From a virus: a DNA stretch of 23,761 nucleotides. Every line of letters starts with the position of its first letter. Position 1 is the stretch's first letter. Below, in pieces: positions 6,606-15,120 of the stretch. The stretch covers positions 1 to 23,761 of IMG/VR virus record IMGVR_UViG_3300008111_000128. One strand, written 5' to 3'. A program made the position numbers and the translations under genes. The notes under the pieces were generated by a model that was not told the DNA's origin, searched no databases, and saw nothing but the letters and a program-made list of their open reading frames with translations.

Positions 6606-8930
6606 ATGTCTAAACAAATTCAGTATAATGCAAATATCCCAGTTCAAACCATAAGTTATAAAGAAAAGATAGCTGATGATTTTGAATGGGGTAAAAAGAC
6701 AATGAGGGCTTATATCGAAAGGTCTTACTTTGCTACTACTCAACGTAAATGGTGGTTAAAGAAGCTTTACGATTATTACAACGGGCATATTGATATAGAT
6801 GATTATAAGATAATTACTGAGCCTTTTGGAAAACCTATTGAAGGTGATTGGGCAGATGTAGTTAATTATCCTATTATACGTACAAAGATAGATTTACTTC
6901 AAGGTGAATTTGCAAAACGTCCTAAACAATATCAAGTATTTGTTACTAATGATGATGTTGTAAATGAACAACTTACTGCTCAAAATCAAAAAATACTTCA
7001 AACACTTCAACAATTATTTGTAAATACATTAAATGAAGAAGGGGTTGATACAGGTATGCCGTCAGAACAAACTCAAACTCCGGAAGAAGTAGCAAAAGAA
7101 TTTGCATCTTCTTACAGAGATAAACGTGCAATGCTTGGTCAAAATGCTCTTGATTTTATTTATGAGTATAATAAATTAGATGAGAAGTTTTTACTTGAAT
7201 GGTTTCACTGGTTAGTATCTGGTGAAGTTTATTCTTATAAAGCAATTGAACATAACGAACCGTATTATGAAGTAGTTAATGTTCTGGATATAGATTACGA
7301 TAAAGATCCTGATAACGAATATATTGAAGACGGAGAATGGGTTGTAAGAAGAAAATACATGAACCCTTCTACTATTGTTGAATTTTTTTATGATGATTTA
7401 GGTAAAAATGAACAGGAAATCAAAGACGCTATTAACAAGATTGAAACTCTGGGTGCCAATACTACTGTATTCTCAGCTTCTGCTCCTAACTTGTATGATC
7501 GTACTGGTCCTCAAAATGTTTACAACCGTCTTGTCGAAGTTAAACATATTGTTTGGAGGAGTAAAAGAAAAGTAGGTATTTGTACTTTTATAGATGATTT
7601 TGGTCAACCTCAACAAATGGAAGTTGATGAGAATTTTAAAGCTGTAAAAGATGCAGGTCAAACTGTTGAATGGTTATGGGTAAATGAAATATGGGAAGGT
7701 TATCTTATAGGTACAGATATGTATTTTAGAATACGTCCTATTCCTGTACAAAGAACTTCTTTAGATAACTTAGCTAAATGCAAACTACCTTATAATGGTA
7801 GAGTATTTTCTGCTATCAATTCTCGTAATATATCGTTGGTAACTTTAGGTATACCTTACCAAATACTTTATAATGCTACAATGCATCGTCTTAAATTAGC
7901 TATGGCTAAGATGAAAGATGATATGGCTGTTGTAGATTATAACTGGAAACCTAAGAATATGTCAATGGATGAGTGGTTGTTAACTGCTGATATGACATCT
8001 ATCTTGTTTGTTGATTATAACAAAGAAGGTGTAAAACAAAATCATCAGCATCAATCAACTTTAAGATTAGCATCATCTACAATATCTGCTTATATAGAAC
8101 TGTTACGTTTTATTAAACAAGAATGGGATGAGGTTTGTGGTATTACCCGTCAAAGAGAAGGTAGTATTACAAGTTCTGAAACAGTAGGTGGTGTAGAAAG
8201 AGCTGTGGTTCAATCTTCACTTATTACTGAAATATTCTTTAGTAAGTTTGAGCATTTTATGAATAGGGAATATCAAGGATTACTTGACTATTCAAAATTT
8301 GCCTGGATTGAAGGAAAGAAAACAAGTTATGTTCAGCCTGATACCGGTAAAATAGTTTATATGGATGTTGATCCTATTGAACATAGTGAAGCTGAGTACG
8401 GTATATTTGTTGCTAACTCTTCAAGACAATTAGAGAAGTTAAAGAAGCTTGAAGCTCAGATTCAGAATTTAATTCAGAATGGAGTTAAAGGTTCTACTAT
8501 TGTTGATATAATGGATACAGATAACTTTGCTGAAATGAAAGCTAAGTTTTTGTATGCAGAACAAAAAATGGATGAATATCAACAACAAATGCAACAACAA
8601 CAAGGTGAACAACAAAAAGAAGTTTTAGCTATGCAAGATCAGTTAGCTGCTGCTCAACATGAAAGAGAACTTGAGAAGATAGACAGAAAAGGTGAATGGG
8701 ATGTACGTAAAGCTGAAATTACAGCTTATGCTATAGACGAAGGATCAAATGTTGATGCTATACATAAAGCTGCTAAGTTAGATCTTGAACAACAGCAGAT
8801 AAATATAAGACAGGAAGAGTTGAATCTAAGAGAAAGAGACTCTCAAAGAAAGGCTGATGTTCAAAGAGAAAAGACTGCAAGCAATGAAAAAATAGCTAAA
8901 ACAAAGACAGTTTCAAAAGAGAAAAAATAA
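6606..8930 (+). CDS. portal protein
   Basis: The portal forms the dodecameric ring at the head vertex through which TerL moves DNA. Evidence is its place directly after TerL and before the scaffold and capsid genes, its length (774 residues, usual for crAss-like portals), and its portal-like layout: a mixed alpha/beta N-terminal half, then long helices. From about residue 655 it becomes Gln-rich (YQQQMQQQQGEQQKE, about 658-672), followed by a charged coiled coil to the end, like the crown or barrel helices of large portals. No frameshift is present. A terminator-like hairpin follows the stop. Confidence 0.85.
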   Translation: MSKQIQYNANIPVQTISYKEKIADDFEWGKKTMRAYIERSYFATTQRKWWLKKLYDYYNGHIDIDDYKIITEPFGKPIEGDWADVVNYPIIRTKIDLLQGEFAKRPKQYQVFVTNDDVVNEQLTAQNQKILQTLQQLFVNTLNEEGVDTGMPSEQTQTPEEVAKEFASSYRDKRAMLGQNALDFIYEYNKLDEKFLLEWFHWLVSGEVYSYKAIEHNEPYYEVVNVLDIDYDKDPDNEYIEDGEWVVRRKYMNPSTIVEFFYDDLGKNEQEIKDAINKIETLGANTTVFSASAPNLYDRTGPQNVYNRLVEVKHIVWRSKRKVGICTFIDDFGQPQQMEVDENFKAVKDAGQTVEWLWVNEIWEGYLIGTDMYFRIRPIPVQRTSLDNLAKCKLPYNGRVFSAINSRNISLVTLGIPYQILYNATMHRLKLAMAKMKDDMAVVDYNWKPKNMSMDEWLLTADMTSILFVDYNKEGVKQNHQHQSTLRLASSTISAYIELLRFIKQEWDEVCGITRQREGSITSSETVGGVERAVVQSSLITEIFFSKFEHFMNREYQGLLDYSKFAWIEGKKTSYVQPDTGKIVYMDVDPIEHSEAEYGIFVANSSRQLEKLKKLEAQIQNLIQNGVKGSTIVDIMDTDNFAEMKAKFLYAEQKMDEYQQQMQQQQGEQQKEVLAMQDQLAAAQHERELEKIDRKGEWDVRKAEITAYAIDEGSNVDAIHKAAKLDLEQQQINIRQEELNLRERDSQRKADVQREKTASNEKIAKTKTVSKEKK

Positions 8931-8943
8931 ACCTTAGTGTAAT

Positions 8944-8982
8944 ATATAAATAGCTCAGAAAAAAATACTGAGTTATTTATAT
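8944..8982 (+). terminator. hairpin between portal and scaffold genes
   Basis: A 15-bp stem (8944-8958 with 8968-8982, one G-U pair) closes a 9-nt A-rich loop. The stem is mostly A/T with a CTCAG/CTGAG core, and no long T tract follows. It may be a weak terminator or an RNA-processing or stability element separating portal from scaffold/capsid transcripts. Confidence 0.5.
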
Positions 8983-9016
8983 TAAAACATTGATAAATAT
9001 TAATTTTACAACGATT

Positions 9017-10156
9017 ATGAGTAAAGAAAATGAAGAGTTGGACTTTGATGTTACTAACATTGAAGACCCAATTGAAGTAGGAGCTGGTTTGGAATCAGAG
9101 CCTACAAAAACAGAAGAAAAACCAAATGAGGTAAAGGACGAAAAACCTGAACCTAAAAAAAGAGGTCCTAAACCTAAAAATGGAAAACCTGAAGGAACTG
9201 AAACTAAGTCAAACACAGAAGAAACTACTAGACGAGTTTCTGAGGACGAAGAATCAGAATCGGACGAAGAAGAATCAGAAGACGAATCAAACGAAAAAGA
9301 AGAAACCCAAGAAGAAAGTCAAAACTTCATTTTGGAGCTTGCTAACAAAATGGGTGTTGAAATTCCTGAAGGAGTTGAATTTGAAGATTCGGAAGATGGG
9401 TTAATGGAGTTTAACGATTACGTATCCGAACTAAAAGCTGATGAAAAGCTGAATGGTTGGTTAGGTAGTCTTCCTCCTGTAGCTACAGATTTTTTTGATT
9501 ATCTGCAAATGTTAGGTGACAGTGCAGATGAAGAAAAAATAAAAGAGTTCTTTACAACTGTAAAACCAGAGATTGATTACAAATCTATTGATTTAACCGA
9601 TGTTGTTGCACAAAAAGCTGTGATGAGAACATTGTATAAGTCACTTGATTATTCTGATGAAGAAATCAAAGATGCAATCGAAGATCTGGAAATAGCTAAT
9701 ACTTTGGAAAAACAAGCAAAGTTAGCAGCTGGTAAACTTGCAGTTCGTCAAGAAAAGGAAAGAGATGTAATGCTTCAAAAAGAAAGGCAACAAGCCCAAA
9801 TGAGAAAAGAAGCAATACAACAGTTCTTTGGAGGTGTAAAACAAGTTATTGAATCCGGAAAAGTAAATAATTTTACAATTCCTGTTCAAGAACGTAGAGC
9901 AATATTTGAATACGATGCAAGAGGTCAATTTATGGAAGATTTAAATGCCGTATTAAAAGACCCAGCAAAACGTGTTGAATTAGCTATTGCTCTAAAAAAT
10001 AAATTCAATCTTGATAAATACGTCAAGACTGCTGCTGCAACTCAAAGAGCTACATCTTTAAAAGATAAAGTTAAGAGTTCAAACAAGTTGAAAGGTGGTA
10101 ACACTTATGACAGAGTAGTAAATGACGATATTGATTGGGATGATGTTGGTAAATAA
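9017..10156 (+). CDS. scaffold-like head-assembly protein
   Basis: ATG at 9017 gives 379 residues. A TTG at 8990 is in frame but lies next to the hairpin and adds a poor leader. The first 110 residues are very acidic (many Glu/Asp/Ser between about 60 and 105) and include a basic AT-hook-like patch KKRGPKPKNGKP (about 47-58). The middle is helical, with a coiled coil near 225-275, and the C terminus is a mixed charged tail ending DIDWDDVGK. An acidic, coiled-coil protein between portal and major capsid genes is the usual position of a scaffold, which shapes the prohead and is then lost. The call rests on position and composition; a minor head protein is the alternative. Confidence 0.65.
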   Translation: MSKENEELDFDVTNIEDPIEVGAGLESEPTKTEEKPNEVKDEKPEPKKRGPKPKNGKPEGTETKSNTEETTRRVSEDEESESDEEESEDESNEKEETQEESQNFILELANKMGVEIPEGVEFEDSEDGLMEFNDYVSELKADEKLNGWLGSLPPVATDFFDYLQMLGDSADEEKIKEFFTTVKPEIDYKSIDLTDVVAQKAVMRTLYKSLDYSDEEIKDAIEDLEIANTLEKQAKLAAGKLAVRQEKERDVMLQKERQQAQMRKEAIQQFFGGVKQVIESGKVNNFTIPVQERRAIFEYDARGQFMEDLNAVLKDPAKRVELAIALKNKFNLDKYVKTAAATQRATSLKDKVKSSNKLKGGNTYDRVVNDDIDWDDVGK

Positions 10157-10181
10157 AATTTTTAAAAACAAACAATAAAGT
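10154..10181 (+). promoter_or_regulatory. A/T-rich leader of the capsid gene, shared with the 13745 gene
   Basis: The segment before the capsid ATG contains TTTTTAAAAACAAACAATAA. A near copy (TTTTTAAATGTCAAACAATA) precedes the ATG at 13745. No TAnnTTTG promoter box is present, so it is more likely a translation-enhancing or RNA-processing leader than a promoter. Confidence 0.45.
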
Positions 10182-11612
10182 ATGGCAAGAATTATCACAA
10201 GTCAAACATGGAATGAACAAATGGTATCTAACGATGCTTCGTTAGCTAAAGCCCTTTTGCTTCAACCTGAAAAAATCACTCCTGTTCTTACTTACCTGAT
10301 GGGTAACGAAGATAGCAGGTTTCCTCTTCACTATTTATCAGAAGGTATGCGTTCAACCGTAGAAATCGAAGGTGACGAATACGAATATGATATTGTAGGA
10401 AGATTATTTAAAGCTGTTCCTCTAGCAGCTGCAACTACAACTGTTAATGCTGGTATTGGTTTCTCAGAATTTGTTCTGAAATTCCAAGAAGGTATTTTCC
10501 CTGAAAAGTACACCATCCTTTCTCCTAAAGGTTACCAATTGGTAATTACTAGTCGTAGACAAGCTGCTGGTTACTGGGAATATACAGTTAAAATTGCTGG
10601 TGCTAAATCAACTTCTGAGTTTATCCCTGCAAGTGAATTACAAGCTGGTGCTCTTTATGCATTAGGTTGGTATGCTGCTGCAAGCTTTGGTTCAAGAGGT
10701 TCTGAGTCAACAACTACATCTCCTTACAAAGTTCGTGGTGACGTATCTACTATTCGTAAATCTTACAAATGGGAAGGTAACGTAAAATACCGTTCAGCTA
10801 AAGGTATCGAATTAGGTACTAAAGGTGGAGGTACTAAACAACTTTGGTGGTCATTTGAAGAATGGCAACACAACTTGTCATTCCGTAGGGAATGTGAAAC
10901 CAATTTCTGGTATTCAAAATCTAACCGTGACCAATTTGGTCAAATCTCTGAAAGAGATGAGGAAGGTAACATGATTATCCGTGGTTCTGGTTTGTTGGAG
11001 CAAATTATCAATAAAGATACTTACTCTGAACTTACTGCTGAGAAATTGAAGCAAACCATTCGTGATACTTTCTTTGGTATGTCAGATGCTGAAAACAAAC
11101 AAATCACTCTTTTCACTGGAACAGGTGGACGTGATGCATTTGACCAAGCTATGAAAGCTGAATTGCTAGGTGCTGGTTATATCAAACTTAGTGACAGACA
11201 TTTCGTAACAGGTGGTGGTTACAACTTGAAGTTAGGTGGATACTTTGATACCTATCAACACGTTGATGGTTATACCATTAACATCGTAACTAACCGTCTG
11301 TATGATGATGGACCTGCTGCTAAAGGTTTGTTCCATCCAAAAACAGGTCTTCCTTTGGAATCATATCGTATGACTTTCGTTGATACTTCAGTATATGACG
11401 GTCAGTCTAACCTGATTATGATTACCAAAAAAGGACGTGCTATGGTTCGTGGTATGGTAAAAGGTATGAATGAAGTAAGTCAAAACTTGTCAGGTAATGA
11501 TGTAATTTCAACTGACAAAGATGCTAGCTCATTGCATATGTTAAAAACAGGTCAAGTTGTTCTACGTAGGTTCAATACTTCTATTGACCTTCGTTGTGTG
11601 GCTGGTCTGTAA
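10182..11612 (+). CDS. major capsid protein
   Basis: The 476-residue protein follows terL, portal and scaffold in the standard order and has a size fitting an HK97-fold capsid subunit of crAss-like phages. Its codon use differs from its neighbours: more C-ending codons (ATC, AAC, TTC) and CGT for arginine, as expected for the most abundant virion protein. The sequence is a soluble alpha/beta mixture, with a long central beta-rich part and a late segment (HMLKTGQVVLRRFNTSIDLR, near the end) typical of a capsid C terminus. A GC-rich hairpin and a tRNA-like element follow the stop. An A-rich leader shared with the 13745 gene precedes it. Confidence 0.85.
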   Translation: MARIITSQTWNEQMVSNDASLAKALLLQPEKITPVLTYLMGNEDSRFPLHYLSEGMRSTVEIEGDEYEYDIVGRLFKAVPLAAATTTVNAGIGFSEFVLKFQEGIFPEKYTILSPKGYQLVITSRRQAAGYWEYTVKIAGAKSTSEFIPASELQAGALYALGWYAAASFGSRGSESTTTSPYKVRGDVSTIRKSYKWEGNVKYRSAKGIELGTKGGGTKQLWWSFEEWQHNLSFRRECETNFWYSKSNRDQFGQISERDEEGNMIIRGSGLLEQIINKDTYSELTAEKLKQTIRDTFFGMSDAENKQITLFTGTGGRDAFDQAMKAELLGAGYIKLSDRHFVTGGGYNLKLGGYFDTYQHVDGYTINIVTNRLYDDGPAAKGLFHPKTGLPLESYRMTFVDTSVYDGQSNLIMITKKGRAMVRGMVKGMNEVSQNLSGNDVISTDKDASSLHMLKTGQVVLRRFNTSIDLRCVAGL

Positions 11613-11620
11613 ACCAAATA

Positions 11621-11646
11621 AAGTAGGGGGCTAAAATCCCCTACTT
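11621..11646 (+). terminator. GC-rich hairpin after the capsid gene
   Basis: AAGTAGGGG (11621-11629) pairs perfectly with CCCCTACTT (11638-11646) around an 8-nt loop. There is no T tract, so it may cause partial termination or protect the 3' end of the capsid mRNA. The tRNA-like cloverleaf starts 4 nt later. Confidence 0.6.
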
Positions 11647-11649
11647 AAC

Positions 11650-11717
11650 TATAGTGTAGCTCAAGTAGAGCCCTAGATTGTACTAGGAGGTTGTGGGATC
11701 GTACCCCATCACTATAG
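11650..11717 (+). tRNA. tRNA-like cloverleaf with shortened loops (anticodon unclear, UGU-Thr possible)
   Basis: All four helices form. The acceptor stem 650-656/710-716 has 7 perfect pairs (offsets from 11000). It is followed by T-A at positions 8-9. The D stem GCTC/GAGC is 659-662/668-671, the anticodon stem CCTAG/CTAGG 672-676/683-687, the variable loop AGGTT 688-692, and the T stem GTGGG/CCCAT 693-697/705-709 with one G-U. G717 is the discriminator. The loops are abnormal: the D loop has 5 nt (AAGTA), nucleotide 26 is missing, the anticodon loop has 6 nt (ATTGTA), and the T loop is ATCGTAC, with the usual T54 and A58 exchanged. CCA is not fully encoded (CAA). If T678 is U33 the anticodon is UGU (Thr); if T679, GUA (Tyr). 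It is either a reduced tRNA or a tRNA mimic. Confidence 0.6.
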
Positions 11718-11731
11718 CAAATTTTAAGAAT

Positions 11732-12619
11732 ATGACAAGTAGAAAAGTAACCGTGAAACGGAAAGAGTTCAAAAGGTACGGGGTACCTGAGACTATTGCA
11801 AATGACAAAGTAACCAACTTAGGTAGTGTGATGGATAAGTACGGAAACACCCTAAGACCATTTACGTATGAAGAAGAAGATAAGTGGATGGGAGATGTAG
11901 TAAATGTAAAAGTAACAGATCCTGGTTTTAGACAAGCTGTTACAAATTGGTACAAAAACATGAGAAAGAAAATCCCACTTGGAGGTGAAACCTTAGAAAT
12001 AGGGTTAGATGCAAGTGGTAATCCTTACTCAGTTGAAGATTATGCATATTATAAGTTGTTGTTAAAACATCCTTACTATGCTGAATCTGAAAATGGTGCA
12101 AATGCAGATGAATTAAAAGAGTTCTTTATAGTTGATCCTTTGGCAGAACTTGAAAAGGAAAATGAAGAAGTTGATGCTATCTCAAAAGCTTATGTAGAAC
12201 TTACTAAGATTTTGGAAGACGAAACTAAGATGGAATGTGTACTTCGTACCCTTTCTGTTGAATATCCTGAGTTAGGTTCTGTAGGAGAAATAGCTGCACT
12301 TAAACCTGAAATTAAGAAAGCTAAATTAAATCAAGCTCTAAACAAAAACCCTAAGAAGTTTATGCAAGTAGCTGGAGATCCTGATTTAATGTACAAAGCT
12401 CAAATAGCTTCAATGGTAAGTGCTGGTATTTTGATACAAGAAGGTCAAAAGTATATTAATGGAACAACCTCATTGGGTACATTAAATTCAACAATAGCTT
12501 GGATGAAAGACCCTAACAACCTTTCAGATTACACAATTCTGTTAACAAGGTTGGAAGAATTTGGTGCTCCGATTAAAACTAAAGAACCAAAAAAATATAA
12601 CAAAACAAAAACTGAATGA
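11732..12619 (+). CDS. virion-associated protein, unknown, 295 aa
   Basis: ATG at 11732 is preferred: an upstream GTG at 11693 would run back through the T arm of the tRNA-like element. The protein has a basic N terminus (SRKVTVKRKEFKRYGVPET), a mixed middle with YYKLLLKHPYY (about 102-112), then long charged helices. No catalytic motif is visible. It lies directly after the capsid gene and is coupled to the next virion gene by ATGA at 12616-12619, so a head-completion or minor structural role is likely. I do not recognise a named family. Confidence 0.75.
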   Translation: MTSRKVTVKRKEFKRYGVPETIANDKVTNLGSVMDKYGNTLRPFTYEEEDKWMGDVVNVKVTDPGFRQAVTNWYKNMRKKIPLGGETLEIGLDASGNPYSVEDYAYYKLLLKHPYYAESENGANADELKEFFIVDPLAELEKENEEVDAISKAYVELTKILEDETKMECVLRTLSVEYPELGSVGEIAALKPEIKKAKLNQALNKNPKKFMQVAGDPDLMYKAQIASMVSAGILIQEGQKYINGTTSLGTLNSTIAWMKDPNNLSDYTILLTRLEEFGAPIKTKEPKKYNKTKTE

Positions 12620-13710
12620 CAGTAAACGATATGCATATTGCTATAGACTTGGAGTTAAATAAACTTAACTCCAATCTATACGATATTATATTACCTCAAG
12701 AAAAGGATTATTTTTTAAATAGGGCACAAGAACGTCTTATCAAACAGTACTATTCACCTAAATCTAATAAAAAAGGTGAAGGTTTTGAGATGTCTCAAAA
12801 ACGTATTGATGATTTAAGAAAACTTCTTGTGCCTAATTATTATGATAAGACTTATCTTCTTCCTGTAAACGATTTTGACTATTCAAGAAAACTTCGTTTT
12901 TATTTTCCGGATAATTACATGTTTCTTGCTTCACAAAGAAGTAAGATTTATTATAGTGAATGTGGTACTATTACTACAACTAATAATATCCAAACTATAA
13001 CTTACTATGTAATGGAAGTACCTTATGATCTAGATTTTAATATGTTTTATATTAAAAAAGACGGTGTTGGTACTAATTATATAGATAATGTTCAATATCC
13101 TGTATTAAATACTCTTACTTCAGAAGAAAGAAGTCTTTTTATTGAATTTTTTATATCAACCTGGAACTCTACTTTTGCATCCACTACTGGATGGACTGCT
13201 TATTATTCAAGATATAAAGGTATAACTTCAGAAGGAAATATAATTTTTGTTGTAACAGGAGATACACCTGAAGATCTTGTTTTTGGTTTTGAAGGTGAAG
13301 AAGCTATACCTATAAATGATGAATCAGATAGTACTGCAAATTATGTATATCTTACTGCTACAGGTGGTCAAGAAATTATAATGCCTAATAGATTTGCACA
13401 AGAGGATGACGTTTATGCTATGCAGATAGATCCATTTAATAAATCATCTGTAAATAACGGTCCAACTACAATAATAACTGAAAGTTTTATTGATGTTTTT
13501 ATTAATAGTGCAGAATTTATTGTAAAAGAGATTGCAATATCATATCTTCGTAAACCGAAAAGTATCTCATTACAGTTAAATCAATCATGTGAACTAGCCG
13601 AACACATGCATGCTGAGATTGTAAGAGATGCTGTAAATCTGCTTTTAGAGAATTTTGAAGCTAGTGGTAGACTTCAAACTTCACTTGGAGTGGAACAAAC
13701 AAATGAGTAA
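12616..13710 (+). CDS. putative virion neck/tail ring protein, 364 aa
   Basis: The N terminus (IDLELNKLNSNLYDIILPQE, about residues 9-28) followed by EKDYFLNRAQERLIKQYY resembles structural proteins found after the capsid gene in crAss-like and related Bacteroidota phages. In these, a helical start with a regularly spaced NRAQ(E/R)xLI segment leads into a beta-rich body and a helical C terminus. It probably forms part of the head-tail connector or a tail ring. No membrane or catalytic motif is visible. It is coupled to the gene before it and is followed by the leader shared with the capsid gene. Confidence 0.6.
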   Translation: MTVNDMHIAIDLELNKLNSNLYDIILPQEKDYFLNRAQERLIKQYYSPKSNKKGEGFEMSQKRIDDLRKLLVPNYYDKTYLLPVNDFDYSRKLRFYFPDNYMFLASQRSKIYYSECGTITTTNNIQTITYYVMEVPYDLDFNMFYIKKDGVGTNYIDNVQYPVLNTLTSEERSLFIEFFISTWNSTFASTTGWTAYYSRYKGITSEGNIIFVVTGDTPEDLVFGFEGEEAIPINDESDSTANYVYLTATGGQEIIMPNRFAQEDDVYAMQIDPFNKSSVNNGPTTIITESFIDVFINSAEFIVKEIAISYLRKPKSISLQLNQSCELAEHMHAEIVRDAVNLLLENFEASGRLQTSLGVEQTNE

Positions 13711-13714
13711 ATTT

Positions 13715-13744
13715 TTAAATGTCAAACAATAAAACTAAAAAACA
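13715..13744 (+). promoter_or_regulatory. A/T-rich leader resembling that of the capsid gene
   Basis: TTTTTAAATGTCAAACAATA followed by an A-rich stretch precedes the ATG at 13745 and matches the leader of the capsid gene with one indel and two or three substitutions. Both genes downstream have codon use suggesting high expression, so the element may raise translation. Confidence 0.45.
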
Positions 13745-15034
13745 ATGTTAAAAAATGTTTTAATCGGTACAAATGTATCGTACAACACAACTGCTAATTC
13801 ACCTGCTGACCTTTCTGCCGGACAAATAGGTGTTTTTGGTATTAATCCTTCAACTGGTGCTCTGGCTGTAACAACTACAGGTAACGTAGCTACTCAAGTT
13901 GCATCAGGTTTTGATTTTATGATAGCTCAAGGTGTTCCTGCTGGAAAAGCTGTTAAAACCTTTATCATTAAAAGCAAACAAAAAATAGCTTATTCTAACA
14001 CTGCCTATGCTGCTCCTGTACCTAACGTATTTGTAGTTGGTTACGATGGTGTATCATCATCTTATGATTTAGCTGCTGGTGCTGCTGGTACTTATGATTT
14101 CAAATTGCAAAACATTACTGTAGGTAATCCTCCATTCCCTACTGTTGGTTCAACTCCTTTCTTTAATACTGCTGCTGCTGCTACTTCAATTGCAATTGCT
14201 AAAGCTATTGTTAAAGATGTAAACAACCAACAATTAACTTCTAGTGTTGATGTAATGCCTTCTTATCGTTTTGCTTTTGCAGAAATTTTAAGTTCAGCTA
14301 CTACTGCTGCTCCTACTTCAACCCCAACTGCAACTGTTGTTAATGGTTCTGAAAATGTAACTTTATCCACTTCTTCAGTTGATATTGTTCCTGGAGTTTT
14401 TATTAAATTTGGTGCTGCTACAGGTACTACTCTTGCAGTTTATGAGGTTGCAAGTGTTAGTGGTACTGCTGTAACTTTATCTAGCCCTTATGTAAATGCT
14501 AGTGCTGCTTTAGGTACTACTATTTCTGGTTTAACTACAGGTTTTGCTACAGCTGCTACTGTAAATGCTGCTAGAACTGGTATCCGTGTTACTGAATTTG
14601 GTAACATGTTTAATGGTATCCAAGTACAAGAGCCACAACCTAACAAAATCCTTAACGTATCTTGTAACGTAAACCTTTCTGGAACTCCAGTACAAAACAA
14701 CCAATTAGTTACTAGAGCTTATACTGCTGCTGCTGGTACTATTACAACTGGTATTTATACTGAAGGTAACGGTACTTATGCTCAAGTATTTAAAGCTGAG
14801 TTGACTGCTGCTGGTTACATTGGATTTATCAACCGTACTTTCTTACCTGATAACTTCCCTTTATATACAGTAAACGGTACTAATTATGTAACTCTTGGTT
14901 TAACTTTTAATGCTCCTGCAAAAGATTATACTGCACAAAATTTTAAATTTGGTGAAATTCAGGATGCTTTATTAGCTATTACTAGCGGTGCTTCACAGAT
15001 TACTGATTTAAATACTATTTTAACCGCAATTTAA
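13745..15034 (+). CDS. abundant virion structural protein, 429 aa, possible Ig-like insertion
   Basis: The protein is rich in Ala, Thr, Gly, Ser and Val, with a beta-rich N-terminal part and an Ala/Thr/Ser-rich middle (about 185-275: TVVNGSENVTLSTSSVDIVP and similar) that looks like an Ig-like domain. The C-terminal domain contains LPDNFPLYTVNGTNYVTLGL (about 376-395). There is no enzyme motif, signal peptide or membrane segment. Codon choice is biased as in the capsid gene, and it shares that gene's leader and is followed by a strong terminator, so it is probably one of the most abundant virion proteins. A head decoration, tail or fibre-collar subunit are the main options; the exact role cannot be read from sequence. 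Confidence 0.7.
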   Translation: MLKNVLIGTNVSYNTTANSPADLSAGQIGVFGINPSTGALAVTTTGNVATQVASGFDFMIAQGVPAGKAVKTFIIKSKQKIAYSNTAYAAPVPNVFVVGYDGVSSSYDLAAGAAGTYDFKLQNITVGNPPFPTVGSTPFFNTAAAATSIAIAKAIVKDVNNQQLTSSVDVMPSYRFAFAEILSSATTAAPTSTPTATVVNGSENVTLSTSSVDIVPGVFIKFGAATGTTLAVYEVASVSGTAVTLSSPYVNASAALGTTISGLTTGFATAATVNAARTGIRVTEFGNMFNGIQVQEPQPNKILNVSCNVNLSGTPVQNNQLVTRAYTAAAGTITTGIYTEGNGTYAQVFKAELTAAGYIGFINRTFLPDNFPLYTVNGTNYVTLGLTFNAPAKDYTAQNFKFGEIQDALLAITSGASQITDLNTILTAI

Positions 15035-15059
15035 TTGGTTGTCTGATTCAATTATAAAA

Positions 15060-15096
15060 CAAATGGGGAGTCGAAAGATTCCCCTTTGTTATTTTT
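15060..15096 (+). terminator. strong intrinsic terminator with GAAA tetraloop
   Basis: The stem pairs CAAA with TTTG and GGGGAGTC (15065-15072) with GATTCCCC (15077-15084), with one bulged T and one G-U pair, closed by a GAAA loop (15073-15076). TTATTTTT follows (15089-15096). This is a textbook rho-independent terminator ending the head/structural transcript. Confidence 0.85.
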
Positions 15097-15115
15097 AACC
15101 TTTTTATTAATTTTG
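15085..15115 (+). promoter_or_regulatory. Bacteroidota-type promoter upstream of the 15121 gene
   Basis: TTTG at 15085-15088, a 19-nt spacer and TAATTTTG at 15108-15115 match the full Bacteroidota consensus and spacing. The -33 box lies inside the 3' arm of the preceding terminator. The ATG is 5 nt after the -7 box, so the mRNA would be leaderless or nearly so. It would start transcription of the fibre genes. Confidence 0.65.
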
Positions 15116-15120
15116 CTAGC

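Noticed and set aside
8990-9016. TTG at 8990 as the start of the scaffold-like gene
   Set aside because: It lies just after the hairpin and adds nine unconvincing residues; ATG 9017 is a better start.
5748-9404. Short + strand open frames inside terL (5748-5972) and the scaffold gene (9180-9404)
   Set aside because: They are out-of-frame readings of convincing genes, Ile/Leu- or Lys-rich by codon composition only.
11671-11687. Suppressor anticodon (CUA) in the tRNA-like element
   Set aside because: CTA occurs only in the anticodon stem (CCTAG/CTAGG), not in the loop; the loop reads ATTGTA.
11693-11731. GTG at 11693 as the start of the gene after the capsid
   Set aside because: It would translate the T arm and acceptor arm of the tRNA-like element; ATG 11732 gives a normal start with a basic N terminus.
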